NCBI RefSeq assembly: GCF_000337835.1
Contig: NZ_AOLM01000019.1
Coordinates: forward strand, 62,001-126,000
DNA: 64,000 bases
Direction of reading: 5' to 3'
From: Haloferax sulfurifontis ATCC BAA-897
GTDB taxonomy: Archaea > Halobacteriota > Halobacteria > Halobacteriales > Haloferacaceae
Shown: positions 1 through 9,181 of the stretch, piece after piece
How positions within the stretch are numbered: the first letter of the stretch is position 1
How the letters are laid out: every line of letters begins with the position of its first letter
Notes under the pieces: model-generated
Databases searched by the model: none
What the model saw: the letters and a program-made list of their open reading frames with translations, nothing else
Told to the model about the DNA's origin: nothing
Program-made: the position numbers and the translations under genes

Positions 1-302
1 GCGAGGTCGGCGTCAACGTCGCGGCCTACGTCCGCATCCTCAAGCAGTTAGACGTGCAGGACGACTATCCGGGGTTCGTCGTCGACGAGGTGCTCGGCCG
101 CGAACTCGCGGCGACCATCGCCGGCGGCGAGCCGCTCCGACTCCTCGCGCAGGCCACGTTCCACTTCGCGGACGTGGCCGTCCACACCGACGGTCCCGCC
201 GGGCGCGACGACCTCGACGCCGCGCTCGCCGCCGGCTTTCAGACGCGCCTGCCGGGCTGGTCGTGGCGCGAGGGAGACTCACCGTTCGACAGCCGGCGCT
301 GA
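1..302 (+). CDS. C-terminal end of an unidentified protein (partial)
   Basis: The frame is open from the window edge (first full codon at base 3) to the TGA at 300-302, giving about 99 C-terminal residues. The tail is mixed alpha/beta in character with an acidic, Ala-rich stretch and a basic end (FDSRR). I see no catalytic motif or membrane segment, and I do not recognise the family. It ends about 40 bases before the convergent gene at 342-854. Codon use (strong G/C at third positions) matches its neighbours, so it is a real gene rather than a shadow frame. Confidence 0.7.
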   Translation, partial: EVGVNVAAYVRILKQLDVQDDYPGFVVDEVLGRELAATIAGGEPLRLLAQATFHFADVAVHTDGPAGRDDLDAALAAGFQTRLPGWSWREGDSPFDSRR

Positions 303-341
303 CGGTGAAACAGTATCACGGAAAAACGAGGTTCGGACCGC

Positions 342-854
342 TTACCACTCGATTCGAACGGGTTCCGACGACCGCTCGCGTTCGGTTGCCGAATCGAGGT
401 CGCGGAGCCGTTCGCGGAACGCGCCGACGCACTCCTCGCACGCGGTCACGTGCGCGAGCACGCCGTCTTCGTACTCGGCCATGACCGCTCGCGGGACCCG
501 CCGCGTCAGTCGCTCCGGGCCCATCCGACCGACGCCGCGCACGCCCAGGTCGCCTAACCCCGTCAGCCGTTCGCCGCGCGTCGCCGCCCACCGCGCGTAC
601 GACGCGAGCCGGTCGCGGGCGCGACGCTCGCGCGGGCTCAACTCCCCGCTGAAGTCTACGAACCGGTCCCACGTCTCGACCGTGTACTCCGAGACGAGGC
701 CGCGCTCGACGGTTTCGTCCAGTCGCTCGATGACCGGTGTGAACTCCGCGCGCCGCCCGCTCGGAACCCACAGTTCGATTCGGACCTCCTCCTCACGGGG
801 AGTCGGCCGCGTTCTACCCACAATTGTGTCCATTGTTAGCACGCCAACCACCAC
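342..854 (-). CDS. Small haloarchaeal HTH-type protein with C-terminal Cys pair
   Basis: A protein of up to 170 aa. Residues about 22-65 (RIELWVPSG, then ERLDETVERGLVSEYTVETW) resemble the halobacterial HTH domain I know as HTH_63, in which a strand is followed by a helix and VxEYxVxxW. The C-terminal part has HVTACEECVGAF, a HxxxCxxC pattern as in zf-HC2/anti-sigma-like zinc fingers. The start is uncertain: a GTG at 854 sits about 24 nt from an AT-rich box near 876-883, while the ATG at 833 is the alternative. It is divergent from proS. A DNA-binding or regulatory role is inference; the target is unknown. Confidence 0.6.
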   Translation of the reverse strand: MVVGVLTMDTIVGRTRPTPREEEVRIELWVPSGRRAEFTPVIERLDETVERGLVSEYTVETWDRFVDFSGELSPRERRARDRLASYARWAATRGERLTGLGDLGVRGVGRMGPERLTRRVPRAVMAEYEDGVLAHVTACEECVGAFRERLRDLDSATERERSSEPVRIEW

Positions 855-965
855 GTTCTGGTAGGACAGCCGGCGATATGTATCTATGCGTCCGCCGGAA
901 CCGCCGACCGTCGCCGGCGAGAGACGGTCCGCGGGGCGGGGCGACGCGCCGGCACCTTCGGGGCG

Positions 966-971
966 TTTAAG
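966..971 (+). promoter_or_regulatory. TATA-like box of proS (leaderless)
   Basis: TTTAAG is centred about 28 nt before the ATG at 997, the usual distance from TATA box to transcription start in haloarchaea. This supports the ATG at 997 as the true start and a leaderless mRNA, rather than the in-frame ATG at 886. Confidence 0.6.
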
Positions 972-996
972 GGTTCGCTACGGCTACCGATGGGCA

Positions 997-2463
997 ATGA
1001 GCGACGAGCAGGAACTCGGTATCACCGAGTCGAAGCAGTACAACACCGGCGAGTGGTACGCCGAGGTCGTCCAGAAGGCGGGCCTCGCGAACTACGGCCC
1101 GGAGGGCATGAGCGGCTTCATCGTGACTCGCCCGCGCGGCTACGCGCTGTGGGAGTCCATCCAGAACTACCTCGACGGCGAGTTCAAGAAGACGGGCGTC
1201 CAGAACGCGTACTTCCCGCTGTTTATCCCCGAGAGCTACCTCGAACGCGAGAAGGACATCGTCGAGGGGTTCGACCCCGAAGTCGCGTGGGTCACCCACG
1301 GCGGCCACGAGGAACTCGAAGAGCGCCTCGCTGTCCGCCCGACCTCTGAGTCTATCATCGCGCCCTACATGGCCCGGTGGGTCCGCAGTCACCGCGACCT
1401 CCCGCTTCGCGTGAACCAGTGGGCCTCCGTCGTGCGCTGGGAGGCCACCGAGACGAAGCCGTTCTTCCGCACCAAGGAGTTCCTCTGGCAGGAGGGTCAC
1501 ACGGCCCACGAGACCCGCGACGGCGCGTGGGACGAGACGATGACTCGCCTCTCGCAGTACCAGTCGCTCTACGAGGACGTGCTCGCAATCCCCGTGCTCC
1601 GCGGCGCGAAGCCGGAACACGACAAGTTCCCCGGCGCGGACACGACGACGACCGTCGAGGCGCTCATGCCCGACGGCAAGTCCGTGCAGGCCGGCACCTC
1701 CCACTACCTCGGAACCTCCTTCGCCGAGGCGTTCGACCTCACCTACACGACCGAAGACGAGGACGAAGAGCCCGCCCACACGACCTCGTGGGGACTCTCG
1801 TGGCGTTCGCTCGGTGCGCTCATCATGACGCACTCGGACGACCAGGGACTCGTCCTGCCTCCGACCATCGCGCCCGAGCAGGTCGTCATCGTCCCCATCT
1901 GGCAGGCCGACACGCAGGAGAAGGTCCTCGAGTACGCCGAGGACATCGCCGACGAGCTCGAAGACGCCGGCGTCCGCGTCGAACTCGACGCCCGCGACGA
2001 GCGCAACCCCGGGTTCAAGTTCAACGAGTGGGAGCTCAAGGGCGTCCCCGTCCGCTTCGAAATCGGCCCGAACGAGGTCGACGACGACGTCGTCACCGCC
2101 GTCCACCGACCCGACGGCGAGTCGGTCGAACTCGACCGCGAGAACATCGCCGAGGCCGTCCAAGAGCAGTTCGACGAGGTGTACGCGAAGCTCTACGCCG
2201 CCGCCGAGGAGAACCTCGAAGAGAACGTCCGCGAGGCGTCCGCCCGCAACGAGATTCTCGGCACCATCGGCCAGCACGGCGGCTACGTGAAAGCGCCGTG
2301 GTGCGGCGACGAGGACTGCGAGGACGAGATTAAAGACCAGATCGCCGCCGAAATCGTCATGGTTCCCCTGAACGACGAGGACGCGGAGATTCACGACGGC
2401 GAGGACTGCGCGGTCTGCGGCGACGACGCCGAGGAGACCGCGTACTTCGCGAAGTCCTACTGA
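997..2463 (+). CDS. proS: Prolyl-tRNA synthetase, archaeal/eukaryotic type
   Basis: A class II aminoacyl-tRNA synthetase of 488 aa that charges tRNA-Pro in the cytosol. The class II motifs are visible: motif 2 region RWEATETKPFFRTKEFLWQE and motif 3 GLSWRSLGALIMTHSDDQG, followed by the anticodon-binding domain and a C-terminal domain with CGDEDCED and CAVCG, the Zn-binding tail typical of the archaeal-type ProRS (no bacterial editing insert). The frame is open further upstream to 886, but the ATG at 997 matches the family length and the TATA-like box. It is monocistronic, followed by a T-tract and the gltB promoter. Confidence 0.97.
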   Translation: MSDEQELGITESKQYNTGEWYAEVVQKAGLANYGPEGMSGFIVTRPRGYALWESIQNYLDGEFKKTGVQNAYFPLFIPESYLEREKDIVEGFDPEVAWVTHGGHEELEERLAVRPTSESIIAPYMARWVRSHRDLPLRVNQWASVVRWEATETKPFFRTKEFLWQEGHTAHETRDGAWDETMTRLSQYQSLYEDVLAIPVLRGAKPEHDKFPGADTTTTVEALMPDGKSVQAGTSHYLGTSFAEAFDLTYTTEDEDEEPAHTTSWGLSWRSLGALIMTHSDDQGLVLPPTIAPEQVVIVPIWQADTQEKVLEYAEDIADELEDAGVRVELDARDERNPGFKFNEWELKGVPVRFEIGPNEVDDDVVTAVHRPDGESVELDRENIAEAVQEQFDEVYAKLYAAAEENLEENVREASARNEILGTIGQHGGYVKAPWCGDEDCEDEIKDQIAAEIVMVPLNDEDAEIHDGEDCAVCGDDAEETAYFAKSY

Positions 2464-2498
2464 AACGACTCCCGCCGAGTTCCACACGGTTGTTCATA

Positions 2499-2503
2499 TT
2501 TTT
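2499..2503 (+). terminator. Oligo-T terminator after proS
   Basis: A TTTTT run lies about 36 nt after the proS stop, in the context CATATTTTTCGTC. Archaeal RNA polymerase terminates on such T-runs, so this is the likely end of the proS transcript. Confidence 0.4.
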
Positions 2504-2552
2504 CGTCGTCCGTCGAATCACCATTAGTCGACATACTATGTCTGCATACATC

Positions 2553-2602
2553 CTTATATGACATTGTAACACCCTTATGGTTTCAGGAAAAGTTGCTTAT
2601 GG
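2553..2602 (+). promoter_or_regulatory. gltB promoter region with three spaced TATA-like elements
   Basis: CTTATAT (2553-2559), CTTATGG (2574-2580) and CTTATGG (2596-2602) recur every 21-22 nt before gltB. The last one lies about 25 nt before the ATG at 2624 and is the likely TATA box of a leaderless transcript. The upstream copies may be alternative promoters or repeated regulator half-sites. Their function is inferred from position only. Confidence 0.45.
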
Positions 2603-2623
2603 TGGTAGCCGCATCATTGGCGT

Positions 2624-5600
2624 ATGACCAAGCCACACATAGACGCACCCTCCGCTCAGGGCGGGTTAGCCGACCCGACCGACGAGCGGTCGAACTGCGG
2701 CGTTGGGGCCGTCGTAGACCTCGAAAACGGCGCCTCGCACCGAGTCGTTGCAGACAGCCTCGAACTCCTGGAGAACCTCGAGCACCGCGGCACCACGGGC
2801 GCTGAGGAAAACACCGGGGACGGGGCGGGTATCCTGTTCCAACGACCCGACGAGTTCTTCGACTCCGTTCTCGAATCCGAGCTTCCGGACCTCTACGCGG
2901 CCGGTTCGGTGTTCATGCCGACCGACGACGAAGTCCGCGAGCGCGTTTCGGCGGTTGTCGAGGAGTCGCTGGCCGACCGCGGACTGTCCGTGTTCGACTG
3001 GCGCGACGTGCCGACCGACAACGCAGAGCTCGGCGCGACCGCGCTCGAATCGGAGCCCGACGTCTGGCAACTGTTCGTCGAGCCGGCCGACGAGATGACC
3101 GAAGACGAGTTCGACCGCGCGCTGTACCTCGGGCGTCGAGCCGCCGAGAAGGCGGTCGACGACCTCGCCATCGAGGGCGCGGGACGATTCTACGTCTGCT
3201 CGCTCGACCGGAAGACCATCGTCTACAAGGGACTGCTCACGGCCGAACAGCTCCCGAACTACTACCCCGACCTCGGCGACGAGCGGATGACGACCGAACT
3301 CGCGCTCGTTCACGCGCGGTTCTCCACTAACACGCTCGGCGCGTGGCACCTCGCCCATCCGTACCGTCAGGTCATCCACAACGGCGAGATAAACACCATC
3401 CGCGGCAACGTCAACTGGATGCGCGCCCGCGAGACGGACCTCCAGCACGAGGCCTTCGGCGACGACATCGAGACGCTCATGCCCATCACGAAGGCCGACC
3501 AGTCCGACACCGCGAGCGTGGACAACGTGGTCGAACTGCTCCTCAAGAGCGACCGCGAACTCCCGCACGTCCTGCGGATGCTCATCCCCGAGGCGTACCG
3601 CAACGACGACGCGATGGACAAAGCGCGCCGCGACTGGTACGACTTCCACGCCTCGCTGGTCGAGCCGTGGGACGGCCCCGCGCTCGTCGCCGCGACCGAC
3701 GGCGACCGCATCGCCGCCGTCCTCGACCGCAACGGCCTTCGTCCGTGCCGCTACGAGGTGACGACCGACGGCCGCCTCATCGTCGCCAGCGAGGTCGGCG
3801 CGCTCGACACCGACCCCGCGGAGCTCGAATCCCGCGGTCGGCTCCAGCCCGGCGAGATTTTCATGGCCGACCCCAAGGAGGGTCGCGTCATCCCCGACGC
3901 CGAGGTGTTCGACTCCCTCACCGACGAGAAGTACGGCGAGTGGGTCGACGAACAACAGCGCCACCTCGACGACATCGCCGGCGAGGTGGACTCCACCTCG
4001 CGCGGACAGGTCGAGTCGCTCCGCGCGACGCAGGCCGCGTTCGGCTACACGCACGACCAGCTCAACCACATGATAGAGCCGATGGCCCGCGACGGCAAGG
4101 ACCCCGTCGGCTCGATGGGCGACGACACGCCGCTTTCGGTGCTGTCTGACCTCAACCGCCCGCTTTTCACCTACTTCAAACAGCTGTTCGCGCAGGTGTC
4201 GAACCCGCCTATCGACTACATCCGCGAGAAGCTCGTGACGAGTCTGGAGTCGCGTCTCGGCTTCCAGCGGAATCTGCTCGACGAGTCGGCCGACCACGCG
4301 CGCCAGCTCGTCCTCGACTCGCCGGTCCTCACGGACGCCGAGACGGCGGCCATCAAGGACCTCGACGACGACATGCGGAGCGCCGTCGTCGACACCACCT
4401 ACGAGAAGGGCGGCGACATCCGGGAGGCCATCGAGGCCGTCCGCGAGGAGGCCAAGGAGGTCATCGAAGACGGCGCGGACATCGTCGTCCTCTCCGACCG
4501 CGCGGTCGGCCCCGACCGCGTCGCCATCCCGAGCCTGCTCGCGACGGGCGCGGTCCACCACAGCCTCGTCCGCAACGGCCTGCGGAACCACGCCGGCCTC
4601 GTCGTCGAGTCCGGCGACCCCCGCGAGGTCCACCACCTCGCCACGCTCGTCGGCTACGGCGCGGGCGCGGTGAACCCCTACCTCGCCTACCAGACCATCG
4701 AGGACATCGTCGCCGGCCCCGACGGGGCCGACGAGGGCGAGGCCATCGACGCGTACGTCCACGCGCTCGAAGACGGCCTGCTCAAGACGATGGCGAAGAT
4801 GGGCATCTCGACGGTCGAGAGCTACCGCGGCGCGCAGATTTTCGAAGCCGTCGGCCTCGACTCCGACTTCGTCGCCGAGTACTTCGAGGGCACCGAAATC
4901 CGCACCGAGGGTATCGGCCTCGACGTCATCGAGGGGGACCTGTTGACCCGCCACGCCGCCGCCTTCGGCGCGGATCCGAAGCTCGAACGGCAGGGCGAGT
5001 ACGAGAACCGCTCGGCCGGCATCCACCACGGCTGGAACCCCCAGACCGTCGGCACGCTCCAGCAGTCCGTCCGCACCGGCGACTACGAGAAGTACCAGGA
5101 GTTCGCCGAACTGGTCAACGACCAGTCGAAACAGCTGAAGGCGCTCCGCGGCCTGCTCGAATTCGACTCCGACCGCGAGCCCGTGGACATCGACGAGGTC
5201 GAGTCCGTCGAGGACATCGTCAAGCGCTTCTCGACGGCCGCGATGTCGCTGGGCAGTCTCTCGCCGGAGGCCCACGAGAACAACTCCATCGCGATGAACC
5301 GCATCGGCGGCAAGTCCAACTCCGGCGAGGGCGGCGAGCCGCCGGAGCGCTTCGGCACCGAAAAGGAGTGTAACGTCAAGCAGGTCGCCTCCGGCCGATT
5401 CGGCGTCACCTCGCAGTACCTCTCGTCGGCCGACGAGATTCAGATTAAGATGGCCCAGGGGTCGAAGCCCGGCGAGGGCGGCCACCTCCCCGGCAAGAAG
5501 GTAAACGAGATGATCGCCCACGTCCGCTATGCGACGCCGGGCGTCGGCCTCATCTCGCCGCCGCCGCTCCACGACATCTACTCCATCGAGGACCTCAAAC

Positions 5601-7159
5601 AGCTCATCTTCGACCTGAAGTCGGCCAACCCCGACGCCGACATCAACGTCAAGCTCGTCTCCGAGGCCGGCATCGGCACCATCGCCGCCGGCGTCTCGAA
5701 GGCGAAAGCCGACGTGGTCCACATTTCGGGCTACGACGGCGGCACCGGCGCGTCGCCGAAGACTTCCATCAAGAACGCGGGGCTCCCGTGGGAACTCGGC
5801 CTCGCCGAGGCCAACCAGATGCTCCGCGCGACGGGGCTTCGCTCCCGCATCCGCGTCTCCGTCGACGGCGGCATGAAGACCGGCCGCGACGTGGCCGTCG
5901 CCGCCCTCCTCGGCGGCGAGGAGTACGTCTTCGGGACCGCGTCGCTCGTCACCTCCGGCTGTGTCATGGCCCGTCAGTGTCACGAGAACACCTGCCCGGT
6001 CGGCGTCGCCACGCAGGACGAGAACCTGCGTCGCCGCTTCCCCGGCGAGCCCGACCACGTCATCAACTACATGACGTTCATCGCACAGGAGCTCCGCGAG
6101 ATCATGGCCGACCTCGGCTTCACCTCGCTCGACGAGATGATCGGCCGTCCGTCGCTCCTCCGGCAGGTCGAGACGAACCACGAGAAGGCGAAGCACCTCG
6201 ACCTCTCGTCGGTACTGGCCGAACCCAAGACGGGCGCGCGCCGCAAGACCGAAGACCAGGTCCACGCGGACATCGAAACCCACGTCGACCACAAGCTCAT
6301 CGACGAGGCCGCCGAGGCCATCGAGAACCGCGAGCCGGTCGTCATTCGCCGCGACCTCTCGAACGTCGACCGCGCGGTCGGCGCGATGCTCTCGAACCGC
6401 ATCTCCAACGCCCACGGCGGCGAGGGCCTGCCGGACGACACCATCCGCTGTGAGTTCGACGGCATCGCCGGCCAGACGTTCGGCGGCTTCCTCGCTCGCG
6501 GCGTCACGATGCGTCTCACCGGGGCCGCGAACGACTACGTCGGCAAGGGCCTTTCGGGCGGCCGCGTCATCGTCGACACGCCCGCCGAGGCCAACTACGA
6601 GGCCGCCGAAAACATCCTCATCGGCAACGTCGCCCTCTACGGCGCGACGCAGGGCGAGTGCTACGTCAACGGCCTCGCCGGCGAGCGCTTCGGCGTCCGC
6701 AACTCCGGCGTGAAGGCGGTCGTCGAAGGCGTCGGCGACCACGGCTGTGAGTACATGACCGGCGGCGTCGTCGCCGTCCTCGGCGAGACGGGCCGCAACT
6801 TCGCCGCGGGCATGTCCGGCGGCGTGGCCTACGTCTACGACCCCGACGACGAGTTCGCCGCGAAGGCGAACACCGAGATGGTGACGCTCGAAGACCACCT
6901 CGACGACAAGGACGAGGCGATGCTCACCCGACTCGTCGAGAACCACCTCACGTACACCGACTCCGACCGCGCGGCCGAACTGCTCGACGACTGGCAGTCG
7001 GTCCTCGGCGACTTCGTGAAGGTGATGCCCGACGCGTACGCCGAGGTCATCGCCGAAGACGGCCGCGAGGACGTTCGGAACGAACTCCCCGCCAAGGCGG
7101 GCGCAATCGTCGACGCCGGAGCCGACAGGGTCGGCGCGGCGACGACCAGCGACGACTGA
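2624..7159 (+). CDS. gltB: Glutamate synthase large subunit (GOGAT)
   Basis: A 1511-aa protein with the full alpha-subunit layout. A class II glutamine amidotransferase domain begins at the nucleophile Cys25 (NCGVGA) after a 24-residue propeptide that must be removed. It is followed by the central domain, the FMN-binding synthase domain (about 830-1210) and the C-terminal GXGXG beta-helix (about 1270-1480). The 3Fe-4S ligands are Cys1113, Cys1119 and Cys1124 (CVMARQCHENTC). The enzyme makes glutamate from glutamine and 2-oxoglutarate. No small subunit (gltD) is adjacent, so the electron donor may be ferredoxin, as in plant-type enzymes; that part is inference. Confidence 0.96.
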   Translation: MTKPHIDAPSAQGGLADPTDERSNCGVGAVVDLENGASHRVVADSLELLENLEHRGTTGAEENTGDGAGILFQRPDEFFDSVLESELPDLYAAGSVFMPTDDEVRERVSAVVEESLADRGLSVFDWRDVPTDNAELGATALESEPDVWQLFVEPADEMTEDEFDRALYLGRRAAEKAVDDLAIEGAGRFYVCSLDRKTIVYKGLLTAEQLPNYYPDLGDERMTTELALVHARFSTNTLGAWHLAHPYRQVIHNGEINTIRGNVNWMRARETDLQHEAFGDDIETLMPITKADQSDTASVDNVVELLLKSDRELPHVLRMLIPEAYRNDDAMDKARRDWYDFHASLVEPWDGPALVAATDGDRIAAVLDRNGLRPCRYEVTTDGRLIVASEVGALDTDPAELESRGRLQPGEIFMADPKEGRVIPDAEVFDSLTDEKYGEWVDEQQRHLDDIAGEVDSTSRGQVESLRATQAAFGYTHDQLNHMIEPMARDGKDPVGSMGDDTPLSVLSDLNRPLFTYFKQLFAQVSNPPIDYIREKLVTSLESRLGFQRNLLDESADHARQLVLDSPVLTDAETAAIKDLDDDMRSAVVDTTYEKGGDIREAIEAVREEAKEVIEDGADIVVLSDRAVGPDRVAIPSLLATGAVHHSLVRNGLRNHAGLVVESGDPREVHHLATLVGYGAGAVNPYLAYQTIEDIVAGPDGADEGEAIDAYVHALEDGLLKTMAKMGISTVESYRGAQIFEAVGLDSDFVAEYFEGTEIRTEGIGLDVIEGDLLTRHAAAFGADPKLERQGEYENRSAGIHHGWNPQTVGTLQQSVRTGDYEKYQEFAELVNDQSKQLKALRGLLEFDSDREPVDIDEVESVEDIVKRFSTAAMSLGSLSPEAHENNSIAMNRIGGKSNSGEGGEPPERFGTEKECNVKQVASGRFGVTSQYLSSADEIQIKMAQGSKPGEGGHLPGKKVNEMIAHVRYATPGVGLISPPPLHDIYSIEDLKQLIFDLKSANPDADINVKLVSEAGIGTIAAGVSKAKADVVHISGYDGGTGASPKTSIKNAGLPWELGLAEANQMLRATGLRSRIRVSVDGGMKTGRDVAVAALLGGEEYVFGTASLVTSGCVMARQCHENTCPVGVATQDENLRRRFPGEPDHVINYMTFIAQELREIMADLGFTSLDEMIGRPSLLRQVETNHEKAKHLDLSSVLAEPKTGARRKTEDQVHADIETHVDHKLIDEAAEAIENREPVVIRRDLSNVDRAVGAMLSNRISNAHGGEGLPDDTIRCEFDGIAGQTFGGFLARGVTMRLTGAANDYVGKGLSGGRVIVDTPAEANYEAAENILIGNVALYGATQGECYVNGLAGERFGVRNSGVKAVVEGVGDHGCEYMTGGVVAVLGETGRNFAAGMSGGVAYVYDPDDEFAAKANTEMVTLEDHLDDKDEAMLTRLVENHLTYTDSDRAAELLDDWQSVLGDFVKVMPDAYAEVIAEDGREDVRNELPAKAGAIVDAGADRVGAATTSDD

Positions 7160-7258
7160 AACGGAGACCGTCCGTCTCGAACCGCGACCGGCGAGCGGGT
7201 CCCGGCACCCGCAACCGATTCTCTCACGTTTTTCACCGCGCGCGCCTTCGACCGAGAC

Positions 7259-8248
7259 ATGGACAACGCACTCGTCATCGGCGGCACCCGGTTCATCGGT
7301 CGCCACCTCGTCTCGGAACTCCTCGATAACGGCTACGCGGTGACCATCTTCAACCGCGGGAACCACGACAACCCCTTCGAGGACGACCCGCGCGTCCAGC
7401 ACGTGCAGGGCGACCGAACGGACGACGAGGCGCTCCGAACCGCGAAGTTGACCGTCGAACCCGACGCGGTGTTCGACTGCGTGGCGTACAAGCCCGCCGA
7501 GGTCGCTTCGGCGGTCGATATCTTCGCCGACGTGGACGCCTACGTCTACATCTCCAGCGGCGCGGCCTACGGAAGCGAGGTCATCCCGAAGCGCGAAAAC
7601 GAGACCGCGCTCTGCGACTGCACCGACGAGCAGGCGGCGGACGACTCGGGCGCGAGCTACGGCCCGCGAAAGGCCGAGGGCGACCGGGTCGTCTTCGAGG
7701 CGGCCTCGCGGGACATCAACGCGATGTCCGTCCGCCCGTGTATCGTCTACGGTCCCGAAGACTACACCGAGCGCCTCGACTACTGGATCGACCGCGTGCT
7801 GAACTACGACCGCGTCGTCGTCCCCGGCGACGGGACGAACGTCTGGCACCGCGCCTACGTCGAGGACGTGGCGAGCGCGATGCGCGTCGTCGCCGAGGAG
7901 GGCGAGGCCGGCGAGGCCTACAACGTCGGCGACAGACGGCTCGTGACGCTCGAAGAGATGGTCGAAGTCATCGCCGACGCCGCGGGCACCGACGTCGAGG
8001 TCGTCCACGCGGGCGAGCGCGAACTCGCCGCGGCCGACCTCTCGATGGACGACTTCATCCTCTACCGCGACTACCCGCACGTCCTCTCGACGGACAAACT
8101 CGCCAGCCTCGGCTGGGGGTCCACTCCCGTCGAGGAGGCGATGCGCCGGTCGGTCGCCGACCACCGCGAGAGCGACCGCGACGGCTCCGAACACGACCCC
8201 GGCCGCGACGCCGAACAGCGCGTGCTCTCGATTCTCGACACGCTCTGA
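7259..8248 (+). CDS. NAD-dependent epimerase/dehydratase family protein (extended SDR)
   Basis: A 329-aa Rossmann-fold protein. The N-terminus VIGGTRFIGRHL is the nucleotide-binding glycine motif, and the catalytic set is present as the SSGAAYG segment plus YGPRK (Tyr-x-x-x-Lys). The C-terminal half carries VRPCIVYGPED and a WHRAYVEDVA substrate-domain motif. It resembles the mRNA-binding/isoflavone-reductase-like group of extended SDRs that haloarchaea use in place of classical sugar epimerases. The substrate cannot be read from the sequence. The start ATG follows a TTTTTC box by about 28 nt. The tail after residue 300 is Asp/Arg-rich. Confidence 0.85.
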   Translation: MDNALVIGGTRFIGRHLVSELLDNGYAVTIFNRGNHDNPFEDDPRVQHVQGDRTDDEALRTAKLTVEPDAVFDCVAYKPAEVASAVDIFADVDAYVYISSGAAYGSEVIPKRENETALCDCTDEQAADDSGASYGPRKAEGDRVVFEAASRDINAMSVRPCIVYGPEDYTERLDYWIDRVLNYDRVVVPGDGTNVWHRAYVEDVASAMRVVAEEGEAGEAYNVGDRRLVTLEEMVEVIADAAGTDVEVVHAGERELAAADLSMDDFILYRDYPHVLSTDKLASLGWGSTPVEEAMRRSVADHRESDRDGSEHDPGRDAEQRVLSILDTL

Positions 8249-8294
8249 GGCGGGGTGATTCGCTCGAAAAACCGAGGCGGCGGTCGCGACGAAC

Positions 8295-8987
8295 TCAGCC
8301 GCTGAACTGGCCGTCGTGGTCCATCTCGGGGACCTCGTCTTCGAGCCACTCGCGGAACCACTTGACGCGTTTGAGCCGCTGGTGGGCGAAGCTCTGGGCC
8401 GTGTCGGTTTCGAGTCGCGCGGAGGCGTCGCGGCCGCGTTCGAAGACGCGCTCGACCATCTCGGCGGCGTCCATGTGGGTCCGGGCCTCGTAGCCCATCC
8501 GCAGGAGCATCAGCGCGGTGCCGTTCGCGCCGATTTTGTCGAGGATGTCGGCCTCGATGAGACAGCGCGTCTCCAGCGACACGTCCGTCAGCGACCCCTG
8601 ATACGAGTGGTCGGAGACGACCTGGCACACCTGGTCGACGAACGACTCGGGGTAGTCGCCGTGGCTACTGAGGAACTCGCGGGCGACGCGAGCGCCCTCC
8701 TCGGCGTGGACGTCCTGGTCGGCTTCGAGTTTCGAGATATCGTGAAAGAGGGCGGCCACGCGAACGACGTTCACGTCCGCGCCCTCGCGGTCGGCGATGC
8801 GCGTCGCGAGGTCGACGACGTTGAGGATGTGGTTGAACCGGTACTCCGCGGAGTGCCACGGGTACCAGCGCATCCGCCCGCCGTCGTCTTCGTTTTCGAC
8901 GCTCGCAGAGAGATAATCCGAGACGAAGCGCTTCATGTCTTCGAACTCCGCGTCGGAGACGGCCGACTCTTTGATTTCAACGCCCAC
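8295..8987 (-). CDS. HD-domain phosphohydrolase
   Basis: A 230-aa protein with the HD fold. An N-terminal helix is followed by a His (FNHILNVVDLA), the HD pair (ALFHDISKLE) and downstream metal-ligand candidates (HAEEGARVA, SDHSYQ, EADILDKIGANG). This is the HDIG/YedJ-like arrangement in which a divalent metal centre hydrolyses a phosphoester, often of a nucleotide. The specific substrate is unknown. It is convergent with the epimerase gene and divergent from alaX. Cytosolic; no membrane segment. Confidence 0.85.
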   Translation of the reverse strand: MGVEIKESAVSDAEFEDMKRFVSDYLSASVENEDDGGRMRWYPWHSAEYRFNHILNVVDLATRIADREGADVNVVRVAALFHDISKLEADQDVHAEEGARVAREFLSSHGDYPESFVDQVCQVVSDHSYQGSLTDVSLETRCLIEADILDKIGANGTALMLLRMGYEARTHMDAAEMVERVFERGRDASARLETDTAQSFAHQRLKRVKWFREWLEDEVPEMDHDGQFSG

Positions 8988-9181
8988 GGCAGAACCTCCG
9001 TCGGTGTTGGCACGTGCGTATTCTCATTACACAGAATGAGGGTCGTTCCACTCTTAGGCGTTACGACACCCTGAGTCGCGGGAACCGTGCTCTCGGGCGA
9101 ACAGACCGGGTCTCGTGGCCGGTGGTGTGAACCCGTGCCACATCGGAGAGAGTTAACTCGCCCAGCCGCATCGTATCCGCC

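Noticed and set aside
855-996. proS start at the upstream ATG (886)
   Set aside because: The extra 37 residues are Arg/Pro-rich and not part of ProRS, and the TATA-like box at 966-971 lies inside them.
2666-8194. A very long open frame (about 1840 codons) on the minus strand
   Set aside because: It is antisense to gltB and the epimerase gene. High third-position G/C removes stop codons in one antisense frame; the product is Val/Leu/Arg-rich without domains.
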